Positions 53,411 to 63,659 of a DNA stretch of 64,000 nucleotides are shown here, one piece after another. The notes below the pieces were generated by a model. It did not search any database, was not told the DNA's origin, and was given only the letters and a program-made list of their open reading frames with translations. Source of the stretch: Eurosta solidaginis (Eukaryota; Arthropoda; Insecta; Diptera; Tephritidae); the NCBI RefSeq assembly GCF_040869045.1, contig NC_090319.1:175558645-175622644 (forward strand), written 5' to 3'. The first letter of the stretch is position 1. Each line of letters begins with the position of its first letter. Made by a program: the position numbers and the translations under genes.

Positions 53411-54197
53411 TTGTCCACGTCAGGAAAAATCGAATTTGTAAAAAACAATAGTTACTGTCTGAATTGTCTGTCGGGGGGACACACTGTGACACGATGCACT
53501 AGCCAATTCAATTGCAGCACGTGCCACGCAACGCACAACACCCTGCTCCATCTTCCGACAGCACAACCAAAAACAACTCCTCAAAGGTGGACTCAAAACG
53601 CCACCGACAACACACCTTCAACCTCACAGCAGGCTAGGGCAAGTATTGAGTCTGAAAAAAGACAAGATAGTGCTAATAACGTCTCTTCGTGTCATGCTAA
53701 CACCACTAAAGAGGTGTTATTAGGAACAGCACGTGTTAATATACACTATAATGGAGTAAAATTTTCCGCCAGAGCGCTGATAGACTCTGGGTCCGAATGC
53801 TCTTTCATAACAGAAAGACTAAAAAGCGAATAAACCTTCCATCCAAACGTTTTCATGTGCAAGTGTCAGGAATAAATAATACACCGTCTGCACAGGTAAA
53901 GGAATCATGTGCGATTACGTTAGGTTCGCTTACAGACCCCTTAGTAAGCATCGATACAGTGTTCTAGTCCTGCCTCAATTAACAGGGGACCTTCCGACTT
54001 GCCAAGTTAGCGCAACGACTCAGCAAGCGTTCCCTGATCTGATTCTGGCGGATAAGAGGTTCTTCATTAATGACCCAGTCGACCTCATACTTGGAGGCGA
54101 TATTTATCCCCAGATAATACTAAACGGTATACGGAAGAACGTTCCAATATCCAGATGCACCTCACCCAACCAATACACGGGTATCCTTTTTCAATGA
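53411..54197 (+). pseudogene. BEL zinc knuckles and aspartic protease
   Basis: The frame from 53411 continues gag in the same frame after the TAA at 53381: CLNCLSGGHTVTRCTSQFNC, CHATHNTLLH (paired C2HC knuckles of BEL type), then ARALIDSGSECSFITERLKS, the retropepsin motif (DSG). A frameshift at about 53832 moves the rest to 53907-54197: LPQLTGDLPTC, DPVDLILGGDIYPQIILNGI and NQYTGILFQ, the conserved end of the BEL protease domain (GWxxxG region changed). Confidence 0.75.
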
Positions 54198-55100
54198 AAT
54201 AAGTTTAGACAAGCAACTAACCGCTTTCTGGGAAATTGAAAACATACCAACAAAAAAGGCCCTGACTGAAGATAATGCCCGTTGCGAGGCACTATATAAA
54301 AACACGACAGAAAGGAATTCAGATGGAAGATATACCGTCGCCCTTCCATTCAAACAAAGCTTTCCAAAAACCCTCTGTTTGGGCCCATCTCTTAAGAGCG
54401 TCTGCTCTCAGCTCTATCGAAACGAGACACGCCTAGCCAAGACACCGGCCCTACAGTCGGAATACAATAGGGTACTGACAGAATACGTCACGTTAGGGCA
54501 CATGTCTAAGGTGCACACGGGAGTACCACTACAATCAACTGATTGCTATTTCTTACCGCATCATGCGGTGATCAAAGAAGAAAGCACAACGACAAAAGTT
54601 CGTGTGGTATTCAAAGCTTCGTGTCCTACAGCCAATGGCACAAGCCTGAACGACGTACTTTATACAGGCCCCGTACTTCAGGCCGACTTAACGGTTTTAC
54701 TCCTTCGATGGAGATTCTTTAAATATGTTTTTAATAGCGACATCGAAAAGATGTACCGGCAGATATGGGTAAAGCCAAACCAAACACAATTCCAAAGAAT
54801 ATTTTTTTACAACAATCCAATTGACCCTATCAGCGTCTACGAATTAAAGACAGTCACCTTTGAAGTCAATTGTGCTCCTTATCTGGCGAGAAGGACACTG
54901 CACCAACTAGCTGACGACGTTGAAACTTCATCACCAATTGCCGCAGATATTTTACGGACAGGTATGTACGTCGATGACGTTCTTCCCGGGGGCATAGCAT
55001 CGATTCCACACTCAAAGCTCGCGATGAAATCACAGATGCTTTACAGTCCACAGGTTTTTCCCTTCGCAAATGGACGTCAAATTGCTCAAGAATACTGAAA
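54198..55100 (+). pseudogene. BEL reverse transcriptase
   Basis: The start (54198-54378) is in a shifted frame (FWEIENIPTKKALTEDNARC). The 239-codon frame 54379-55098 contains LTEYVTLGHMSKVHTG, YFLPHHAVIKEESTTTKVRV, VFKASCPTANGTSLNDVLYT, DIEKMYRQIWVKPNQTQFQR and GMYVDDVLPGG (active site YVDD). The frame is lost near 55035 in the LRDEI region. Confidence 0.8.
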
Positions 55101-55913
55101 GGAATACCCAAACCTCATCTGCTCAACGAAGACTTTTTGGAATTCGAGGACGCGAGTACAGTCAATACCCTAGGAATTCGATGGAACGCACATGCGGATT
55201 ATTTTTACTTCGCCGCAAAACCAATTGAAAATCGGGATATGTTAACGAAAAGGGCAATCCTTTCCGCAATCGCTAAACTTTTCGATCCACTAGGTTGGCT
55301 CGCCCCAGTCGTCATTGTTGCCAAAATCATTATGCAAAACATTTGGCTAGAAGGGACGGACTGGGACGAACCAGTGTCGGCAGGAACCCTAGACCGATGG
55401 CATAATTTTATGCAGGAGTACCCCGCCATTAACCGGATTCATATACCTCGGTGGGTGCACTTCACCCCAACCAACGATATAGAAATTCACGGCTTCTGTG
55501 TCGCGTCCGAAAAAGCCTAAGCGGCTACGGTTTACGTGCGAGCTAAGATCAACGATAGGATCTACGTTAGTCTACTCATGGGTAAAACAAGGGTGGCACC
55601 GGTAAAAACTATTTCATTACCAAGATTGGAGTTATGCGGTGCCGTCTTGCTGCCTGAGACTTTGGAAACTGTGATGGAGGACCTGAACTTAGGCACATTT
55701 CACATTCACTTATGGACAGATTCGACCATCGTCCTAGCATGGATTCGAAAATCCCCTTGTTCCTGGTCAAAATTTATAGCTCACAGGGTGACAAAAATCG
55801 TGGAGAAGGTAGGAACTAAAGCTTGGCATAATGTCGAGTCCGCATCAAATCCAGTGGACTTAGCCAGCAGAGGATTTCCAGCCACGGACCTAGTCGACAA
55901 CTATTTGTGGTGA
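55101..55913 (+). pseudogene. BEL RT connection and RNase H
   Basis: 55137-55520: TVNTLGIRWNAHADYFYF, KRAILSAIAKLFDPLGWLAP (the Pao/peptidase A17-type block) and NIEIHGF-like IEIHGFCVASEKA, then TAA at 55518-55520 where relatives read AYAA. The same frame goes on in 55536-55913: TISLPRLELCGAVLLPETLE, IHLWTDSTIVLAWIRKSPCS and NVESASNPVDLASRG. RNase H residues are seen as DASEKA (mutated), E in PRLELCGA and D in WTDSTIVL. Confidence 0.75.
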
Positions 55914-57510
55914 CAGGGATCTTCTTGGCTGCAAAAAGGCAAAGCGAAATGGCCATCTTAAGGCGAACAGGAGTACCACACAAACATCGAAGAAAAACGA
56001 GTACAAGTGCATGCAGCAACAAACATCAACATTAGCGAGGATATTCTGGAGCGGTTTTCCGATCTATTCAGGGCGTTGCTGGTAATCTCCAACATTATAA
56101 GATTTTTGAATAGAACTCATCCAAAAACTAAAGCGTCCTATAAAGCAGAGTCGCACCAGATTTCGCCTGACGAAATCAAGGCTACGACTAGCCGCCTCAT
56201 AAGGATATCCCAAACAAACCACTATGCCGAAGAAATAAGCTCTCTGAGAACTAGGAAACCCATCGCAGCCAAAAGCGAGATCCTCTCTTTAGACCGCTTT
56301 ATCGACGAAGATAACGTCCTTCGGGTGGGGGGTCGTCTCCACGCATCCAGAGACGTTCCCGTCGACGAGCGTCACCCGATAATCCTCCCTTACGCCTGCC
56401 GACTCACCCGTCTCCTAGTCAAGTTTGTCCACACCATTTCCATACATGGCGGAAACGAACTCATGCTGCGGCTCCTACGCACGCAGTATTGCATACCTCG
56501 GGTCAAAAACATGATCCGATCCATCATTCACAACTGCAAGGCCTGTACGCTATTCCGCAAGCGTTCCCCGACGCAACTCATAGGAATTCTCCCTGCGGAA
56601 CGCTCTACCTTTTCTCGGGCATTTACCAACACCGGGGTGGATTTTGCCGGACCGTTTGACATCGAGTCTTAGAGCGGACGAGGATGCCCCATGTCTAAGG
56701 GTTACGTCTGCCTATTTGTCTGCTTTGCGACTAAGGCGATCCACTTAGAGGCGACTAGCGACCTCAGCACCGCCGCGTTTCTAGCAGCGTTTAGTCGGTT
56801 TGTCGCCAGACGAGGATGCCCAAAAAACCTCTATTCCGACAACGGGAAGAACTTTGTCGGTGCGTCGAGGGTTCTCCGCTCGGAGTTCAAGGCATTCCTC
56901 CTTGGTGCGCGCGACCAAACCCTCTCTAAATATGCCCACCAAACTCTGACATGGCATTTCATACCAGCAGCTGCTCCTCATATCGGCGGGCTGTGGAAAG
57001 CGGGAGTCAAGAGTTTCAAAACTCATTTCAAAAGGATCGCATCGGATCATAAATTTACTCTCGAGGAGTTTAGCACCCTCCTGTGTAGGATTCAATCCTG
57101 TCTCAACTCCCGACCCCTAAGCCCATCGCCAAATGACCCGTCCAACCTGGAGCCACTCACCCGCGGACACTTCCTAGTCGGGGGCCATCTACTAGCGCCA
57201 CCCGATATTGACGTCAGCGAGAATCGCGCATCACTCGTCAGTCGATGGGAAAAACTGCGCTGCATCAAACCTTCTGCAAACGGAGTATCTCACCGAATTG
57301 CAGAAGCGCGTTAAGTGGAAGCATCCACAATCAAACCTTAAACAGAAAACCTACTCGTCATTAAGGAGGATAATCTGCCCCCAACGAATGGAGACTAGGT
57401 TGGATATCCAACCTTCATTATGGCCCCGATAACCGAGTTCAAGTCGTCGAACTGGATACGGCAAGGGGACAAACCACCAGACCAATCACGAAATTGGTCC
57501 TACTACCACC
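55914..57510 (+). pseudogene. BEL integrase with C-terminal DUF5641-like end
   Basis: 56007-56672: integrase zinc region, HTISIHGGNELMLRLLRTQY and IHNCKACTLFRK (HHCC), then FTNTGVDFAGPFDIES (first catalytic Asp in VDFAGP). TAG follows at 56670 where the frame goes on: KGYVCLFVCFATKAIHLEAT, NLYSDNGKNFVGASR (second Asp in SDNG) and AAAPHIGGLWKAGVKSFKTH (W.xx.E-type region). From 57200 the frame shifts twice and ends LDTARGQTTRPITKLVLLPP. The chain is near full length, with the catalytic residues mostly kept despite the breaks. Confidence 0.8.
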
Positions 57511-57740
57511 CTCCAGTGAGGGTGAGGGAGACTTGTAACTCCCACCCGTTATAACTACCTGCATATCCCAGCTCTCGCTCACTCCGAACGAGGCCAACAA
57601 ACCGATCACCCCGCTCTTCCAACCGTTATAACAACCCGCATAAACCATCTCTCGCTCACCCCGAACGAGGCCAACAAACCAATCACCCCGCTCTCGTTCA
57701 CCCCGAACGAGGCCAACAAATAATCCAAAAAAGCCCGGCA
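57511..57740. repeat. Tandem repeats after the BEL integrase
   Basis: Three units with CTCTCGCTCACCCCGAACGA followed by GGCCAACAAACC(A/G)ATCACCCCG (starting at about 57573, 57650 and 57690). Two also share CCGTTATAAC(T/A)ACC(T/C)GCATA. GC-rich, non-coding. Position suggests 3' untranslated sequence of the BEL element. Confidence 0.6.
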
Positions 57741-58150
57741 CAGCTGACATTAGTACCACACGTTCTTTGGAAGTAATTTTACTGTAAAGCACTGTGCCTT
57801 GGTTTTTTGATGGTGACATGCCTAGATTATGCCACATAACTATCAGAGTGTATACAAAGAGGCACAGAATAATAATATCTTGCAAAAATTTAAATGTACA
57901 ACGAAGGTCGAATTGTGCGATTTCTAGGCAATTCACAACCGAATAAATGTGACTCTTGATTGGATATTTTTAATGTCAATAGACACATAAACAATGCTAA
58001 CTAAAAGGCTGACCATAACACAATATTTGGTCAGTATGTAAATGGCAATGGTTTATTTCCACCCGTTTCTATTTCGATAAGCGTTTTGCCTGTGTATAAA
58101 TGAATTATCTAAACTTAGCACGACTTTTATCGCAGATGGTAAATGTTTTA
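57741..58150. other. Transition between BEL 3' end and the host-gene-like block
   Basis: No clear ORF; minus-strand translation is open in patches (MSPSKNQGTVLYSKITSKER, 57820-57760) without recognisable motifs. The boundary of the minus-strand gene remnants may lie here, but no target duplication could be found. Confidence 0.35.
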
Positions 58151-58159
58151 CAAAGGTTT

Positions 58160-58560
58160 AAATACCCAGTAACCTTATCAATATCATCAACATCTGCTTA
58201 GCCAATGGCCAATATAGTTTTGAATTGGGTTAAATTTGTGTACGTCTGGCGTCATGTATTAAGCACGCTACGAGATTGTTTGCCTCTGCAGCACGTTCTG
58301 TCGCCATCATTTCATGTTCGCTTTCAGCGCATAGTGCATTTTTGGCACAGCCCGTAATTTCCCATGCGCGTACGATACGTGATGTGGTGCATTGCTTTTG
58401 GTAAGCACCTACAGCACCATTAATAATTCTTGCGAAAGCTAGCAAAACAAACCCCCAGACGTCGCCGGTGCGTCTCCATCACATGCCGGCACCTTTAGTG
58501 TCTTAATTAATATCATGCCCTTTTAAGGCGTACTTGTATCCGACAAAGAATGAGAGCAGC
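58160..58560 (-). pseudogene. Peptidyl-tRNA hydrolase 2 (Pth2/Bit1)-like remnant
   Basis: The 71-codon frame 58445-58230 reads INGAVGAYQKQCTT, IVRAWEITGCAKNALCA, then EANNLVACLIHDARRTQI. The next frame ends with KTILAIG and ADVDDIDKVTGYLNL. The Pth2 family has HAAVGAY, W(E)xxGxxK, xxxIxDAGxTQI and TVLAIGP...(I/V)DxVTGxLKL, in that order, so the order and spacing fit. A piece at about 58555-58515 (LLSFFVGYKYAL) may be the N-terminal membrane segment. The conserved DAG is DAR, and frameshifts and stops make it a pseudogene. Pth2 releases peptide from tRNA in cytosol or mitochondria. Identification from memory of the family. Confidence 0.6.
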
Positions 58561-59057
58561 ATAGTTAATCAATTGATGACCTGAGTAGTGTCCAATAGGG
58601 TGTGGTCACCCATTATTTAGGTTGGTTTGGTAGCAAAGTAATAAGGGCAATCAGTTACAAGGAATACATAGACCGAAAATTTTAAACTACTTGAATCAAG
58701 TGAAATGCGGTGAATAAAAATATTTCGCAACCACTTGGTCACAACTTTAAAAGGTATCAAATGCACCTGAATTGAGTATGTAAGTGTAATTGTCGTTACA
58801 CGGTGGCATATTTATTGAAATTTCATATACACATTTAAGCTACTGGCGTTTTTCGCCTCGAAAATAGGGGTCCTCATCTGTCTCACTTACTCAGTCAGGT
58901 AAAAGTGTCCATAGTAGTTGCTAAAACGTGCTCCTGGGCGTTTTCGACATCGTCAATTGAAGTTCCCGCCTCACTGAGTGCCATGGCCACGCCTGCTGCA
59001 ACATCACTGCATTCTGGTCCCTGTTTACGGTCGAAATTATCATAATTGCATATTTTT

Positions 59058-60640
59058 TCAATGCGAGCAGTCTACACTTACGCCAAATATGAAATCCTGG
59101 GGGAACACCGCTTGGGTACGTGTGTGATTGCCGAACTCATTCTTATACGATGAACATGGTCGAAGTGCATCATTAATGCTTGGTGCAGATACCCCCAAAC
59201 AATAATTGTTAATGCGTTTTAGTGGTTCCACTTTTGCACACAAACAAGGCTCCCTTTGCTTGCTGAGCAGCAGCTGTACGTGGCATAGAGGTATGAGGCG
59301 CGTTGACAGGATCGAATGTGTATTCTGACATAAGCCAGCGTTGGTAACCTGTATCTGCATTATCCCTTTCGATAATCATATCCACCTGAAATCAAGGTAC
59401 GGTCATCTAGTGCAAGCGGTCACCAACGTTATCCTTCCACGTGCACTCTTTTTCCTCCCTTGAGCACTCTTAACCAAATGAACTCAAATGTTGCACCCGA
59501 ACACTTCAACAGTGTCCAAAGCAGTCGCTTCAACGTTGTATATTGAGAACACGACACCCACTAGTAAATCATATTTCATAAGTGTGATATAATGACATAT
59601 AAACATCTGCCACTGGTAGGCCATGATCGGTAAACATATACACAGGCATTTGAATCCCTTACCCGTGTGCACAAACGGTTGTTAACTCCCACAGCATTGC
59701 ACTACCATCGTTACCGGCATTGCCAAACGAGAATCAACATTGAAACGTATACAATTTATAGGTAGATAAAGTTTTCCTGTACTGCCGCTAAATGCTTGCT
59801 GAGCAGCAGCTGTACGTGGCATAGAGGTATGAGGCGCGTTGACAGGATCGAATGTGTATTCTGACATAAGCCAGCGTTGGTAACCTGTATCTGCATTATC
59901 CCTTTCGATAATCATATCCACCTGAAATCAAGGTACGGTCATCTAGTGCAAGCGGTCACCAACGTTATCCTTCCACGTGCACTGTTTTTCCTCCCTTGAG
60001 CACTCTTAACCAAATGAACTCAAATGTTGCACCCGAACACTTCAACAGTGTCCAAAGCAGTCGCTTCAACGTTGTATATTGAGAACACGACACCCACTAG
60101 TAAATCATATTTCATAAGTGTGATATAATGACATATAAACATCTCCCACTGGTAGGCCATGATCGGTAAACATATACACAGGCATTTGAATCCCTTACCC
60201 GTGTGCACAAACGGTTGTTAACTCCCACAGCATTGCACTACCATCGTTACCGGCATTGCCAAACGAGAATCAACATTGAAACGTATACAATTTATAGGTA
60301 GATAAAGTTTTCCTGTACTGCCGCTAAATGATAAAACCTATCTGGTGATATGGACATAGAATTGTCACGTCCGGGCAACACAAAACGTGCTGGTATAACT
60401 GGTTGACGAAAATTTATTGGCCAAGAACAACGCAATGGTTGTGTACTACTCGCGCTTATGTTATATAATGACGGTCTAACAGCGTCATCACCCCTTGTCA
60501 ATGCGTTCATCTATATCTAACAGTTTTCCATACAACAGCTAGCGCAAAGCATTGAGACGCACCACTCCTTTCTCGAAAGCTTGAAGTATGTGGCCGAAGG
60601 TAATGTATTCATCGTTCATTTGTTAAGTTTGATCAGGAGA
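59058..60640 (-). pseudogene. Unidentified gene remnant, internally duplicated
   Basis: Minus-strand pieces in order from the right: NDEYITFGHILQAFEKGVVR (about 60630-60570), SWPINFRQPVIPARFVLPGR, SISPDRFYHLAAVQENFIYL, PINCIRFNVDSRLAMPVTMV and VQCCGS (60510-60240), then KGFKCLCICLPIMAYQWEMF and YDLLVGVVFSIYNVEATALD (60208-60020). Next, VDMIIERDNADTGYQRWLMS and EYTFDPVNAPHTSMPRTAAA (59921-59800). The last two sections occur again (59768-59262). Finally KVEPLKRINNYCLGVSAPSI and AVFPQDFIFGVSVDCSH (59240-59058). Cysteine-rich, perhaps extracellular, with a possible membrane segment (LLVGVVFSIY). I do not recognise the family. Many frameshifts. Confidence 0.45.
59257..60328. repeat. 536-bp tandem duplication
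   Basis: 59257-59792 and 59793-60328 are collinear and I find only two differences (CACTCTTTT/CACTGTTTT, ATCTGCCAC/ATCTCCCAC). The shared start is TGCTTGCTGAGCAGCAGCTG; the second copy runs out at CCGCTAAATG. It duplicates about 180 codons of the unidentified minus-strand gene. Two-base divergence means it is much younger than the gene decay around it, or an assembly artefact. Confidence 0.9.
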
Positions 60641-60659
60641 TGCAAAATAAACCAAAGCT

Positions 60660-61110
60660 CCCACCCCAGTTGAAAAGCTCTTTCAACAAATCTTTACAAA
60701 ATTGTTTGGAAAGTAATACCTACAACATGACACACAAACTTATGTATGGCATCATTAAAGCCAGCAGTGTGGCGAAACATTATACGATACCCTTCCGCAC
60801 GTGCCCAAAATAATGTAAAATCAGTGCGCTCTAAAATATTAGCCAATTAAGAATGGTTTGCACATTTTCATACTTCATTTGGTGGCAGCAATAATCACTT
60901 CGCCATAACAAAATCTGTAAAACGGCAAATTCGTCAAACATTTCAGCAATATTGTGTAGGCAATATCAAAGTTTAAATACTGTTCTAGCACAGCCAAATA
61001 TTGCGCCCACGTCGTAGGTGTTACCTTTGGCTTCCTCTTCCACATATGCTTCCAACGTTTTTAAATGGTCGAGATGATACCGTGCAATGTATCCCACCCT
61101 CTCGTTTAGA
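60660..61110 (-). pseudogene. eIF3k-like remnant
   Basis: From the right: YIARYHLDHLKTLEAYVEEE then AKGNTYD (61100-61020), and in changing frames [31 protein letters not shown], and near the end [10 protein letters not shown] / KDLLKELF (about 60670-60730). The eIF3k family has RYNPENLxTLExYV, NxYDLEANLAVLKLYQFNP, ITYTILLKALTNLP, QMKDENVQTI, FRHIAGFxDxIRKFVxHVVG and IxKDLLKELLG, so the match covers most of the chain in order. eIF3k is a small subunit of translation initiation factor 3. At least five frame breaks. Same strand as the adjacent remnants. Identification is from family memory, moderately sure. Confidence 0.6.
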
Positions 61111-61134
61111 TTTTAGTCGTATTCAATTGCAAAA

Positions 61135-61370
61135 ATGAATGATTCTGTAGCGCTTTGCAAAACAATTCGAAATAAACCGAAATATTACGTACGGCAAACT
61201 GGCGCGTTCATACATAATAATTTTGTAGTGTTTCTCGCTTCCATAAGTTGGTATAGTTGCAACTGTATACCTGAAAATAGAAAAGAGAAAATAATTAACA
61301 AAAAAACCAACAAAACCTACATTTCTACTCACCACCGCGTGCTTTGGTATCAATGAATTTTTCCATTCAG
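61135..61370 (-). pseudogene. Small first exon and 62-bp intron upstream of the eIF3k-like remnant
   Basis: On the minus strand ATG at 61366 starts MEKFIDTKARG, followed by the donor GTGAGT (61332-61327), a 62-bp AT-rich intron and the acceptor TTTCTATTTTCAG ending at 61271. The spliced frame continues IQLQLYQLMEARNTTKLL. This is a proper fly-sized GT-AG intron. It does not match the eIF3k N-terminus I know, so it may belong to another gene. A retained intron argues against capture through spliced RNA. Confidence 0.4.
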
Positions 61371-62201
61371 GAAGTGAAAAAAAAGTGTAGCAAATATCAA
61401 AATTTCTACACTTCACTTCTGACAGTCAGCCGTCAAGCATTGCAATACAGACGTTAGCCAACCATTTCGCACACTACATGTCGCATGTCGCGTAACACCT
61501 ATCTCTTACCAATCATTTATTTGGCCGAGATTTGAAATACTTAATTCTACGCATTTCAACATCATCGACAATACACGTCGGAAATAATGTAGAACGGTGA
61601 AAACGGAACTGCACAAGCAATTTTTTGTACCCTTTCAGCCAAGTAGCGAACCGTTCCGTTCCGTGTGGTGGTAGGCCTCTTGTGGCAAAATTAAAATACA
61701 CCACAAATTATGTTCCATGTGGTGGCAGGCCACTTGTGGCAAAACTAAAATACACCACAAATTATGTAGCACCAGATTCACCAACATCGACCGACAAAGT
61801 CGAATCATTTAAAACAAAATAAAACACTAAAGCACCAGTTCCATGGAATGCATGGGTGTTAAAACCAGTTTAGCCCTTTTTTCCTTATTGCTTTTTCTCA
61901 CTATTTTGGTTGTTTTGAATGTCAAAATTTTCATTCTGTTGAAAATATTTTGCAAAATAAAATAAAAAGGCGCGCTCTGTTTTATCATGGGTTTCCTTTT
62001 ATCCAAAAAAAAAAACCACTTTGTAACAAGGATAGATAAATTTCGCTGCCGAAGTGCCTAATAAGATTATTCATTTCCCATATGTCTTTATCCCGAGTAC
62101 GCCAACCACAAGCTCAGCCAATTAAGCTCCTTGTCTCCGCTCATAAGCCACCCAACCCAAGGGCATCTACGAATGTTCTATTAACAATTTGATATTCCAG
62201 A
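61371..62201. other. Spacer with a 54-bp tandem repeat
   Basis: 61661-61714 and 61715-61768 are two 54-bp units (CC(G/A)TGTGGTGG(T/C)AGGCC, then TACACCACAAATTATGT). The rest has no gene; a pyrimidine-rich segment ending ATTCCAG (62195-62201) sits directly before the ATG of the next ORF and could be a splice acceptor. Confidence 0.5.
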
Positions 62202-63374
62202 ATGACTGGATTGTCCCATAAACGCGCCAAGACGGAGGCAAATGGCAACACAGTCAGCGTCCCATGCCGGCTATGTGAAAAATCGCAAAGCATAAGGCTC
62301 TGCCCGATTTACCGGGGCATGACGAACATGGATCGACTAAAGACGATTATAGATTTGAGATACTGCACCAATTGCTTATCGCCATTCCACCAACGGAAGA
62401 CATGTCCAAGCGAAGATTGCTGTCATCGGTGCAACGAGCAGCACCACACGTCAACACACCTCGACGACGTTCCACAACCGTCCCACAGAGTGATGGCGAA
62501 GAGAGCTCCGACGGAGCCCTATCAATTCACGCCACGGAACAAACCCTGTGGTGGGAAGCGGACGTCGCCGAAGAAGAGATCGAACGACGGGAAGATCCTA
62601 CTGCAATAGTAGCAACAATACCACCGGGCGGTTCAAGACCACAACGTTTCCGACCGCTACTACGACATGAAAGGCCCTCAAACGTACAACGCGGGGATGG
62701 CGGGAAGACACGTCCTTTCCCCCCATCGCACCGCTCTACCAGGGGCGCCGTGGAGACGTGGAACCGCGTCCGTCACGACGCTCAGTTGGTAGGGCGGCCC
62801 CGTACAATGCTCGTGCCCAAGTAACAACGCTCGCGCGCCAACCAACAACCCCAGCCGGCTTCAGAACGGGACGCCTCCGGGAGACGCCTCTAGCAATGAC
62901 CATTACACGCGCATTTGTAGCCATAGCTCCAACGGCGGTCGTTCGGATAGCAGCAGGAGGGAAGCTCCAGTACGCGCCCTTATCGATCCGTGCGCTCCGA
63001 ATTCCATCATCGATGCAAACCTCGCAAAGGACCTCGGGTTAGAGCGCACCGGCACGTCCTATCACGTGAAGTGCATGCTTGTTCTGCGAGGGAAATACGG
63101 GGTAACGGGAGCAGTGACGACCCAGGCCACAGTGGTGTCACGATATTCACGGCTTAGTCCGACAGCAACTCTGGATCCATCGGTAGCCACGCCATTCCAA
63201 TTTATGAAGCTGGCGGATCCAGCTTTCCACCGGTCTACACCTGCCCGGCTCACACTAGGTGCCGATGTCTACGCCAGCCTAATGGTTAGCGGCACACCAC
63301 CGTCGAACGTAGGCGGGCTGCTGACTCAAGCCACCATATTCGGGTTGGTAGTGTCTGGAGCCCACCAGCAATAA
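62202..63374 (+). pseudogene. Second BEL-like Gag zinc-finger/protease ORF lacking RT and integrase
   Basis: One frame from ATG 62202 to TAA 63374, interrupted only by TAG TAG (62607-62612) and TAG (62790-62792). N-terminal knuckles: CRLCEKSQSIRLCPIYRGM, RYCTNCLSPFHQRKTC and CCHRCNEQHHTSTHL. C-terminal retropepsin-like part: VRALIDPCAPNSIIDANLAK (DSG changed to DPC), then RLTLGADVYASLMVSG and GGLLTQATIFGLVVSGAHQQ, the normal end of the BEL protease domain, then stop. The usual BEL polyprotein would continue into RT, so this looks like a shortened gag-protease protein. It differs strongly from the gag at 52374-54197. May be the body of a non-autonomous element. Confidence 0.6.
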
Positions 63375-63538
63375 TCAGGCATCTGTCCATTCAATAAGTA
63401 AAGTGCACTAATATCAACCCACTTCTATTTCGACTAACATCTCTTTATTCATAGGAATCCTACGAAGAAGCGTCTGGCGTCGGTCGAATTGTGTATCCTG
63501 GTCATACTATTTTTTTTCCATACGCATTTACTACAGGG

Positions 63539-63581
63539 TCTAAATTTAAGTTGAGATTCGTTAAATTTAAGTTGAGATTCG
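63539..63581. repeat. 21-bp tandem duplication
   Basis: TAAATTTAAGTTGAGATTCG occurs twice in a row. It lies in the 3' untranslated region before the right-hand LTR. Confidence 0.85.
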
Positions 63582-63659
63582 TTCTCGCGAGCCCTTTGGG
63601 ACTTCGTTGTTGGCGGCGTTACGGTCGTTTCGAAGTTGCTCGCCGCAAGGGGGCCGGCA

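Larger units (their letters stand above)
50171..57510 (+). mobile_element. BEL/Pao retrotransposon, degenerate gag-pol
   Basis: LTR, leader, gag, zinc finger, protease, RT, RNase H and integrase in the order of BEL/Pao elements, plus strand, broken in at least six places. The 3' LTR of this family is found only at 63660, with about 6 kb of other sequence after the integrase, so the 3' end of this copy is displaced or lost. Confidence 0.75.
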
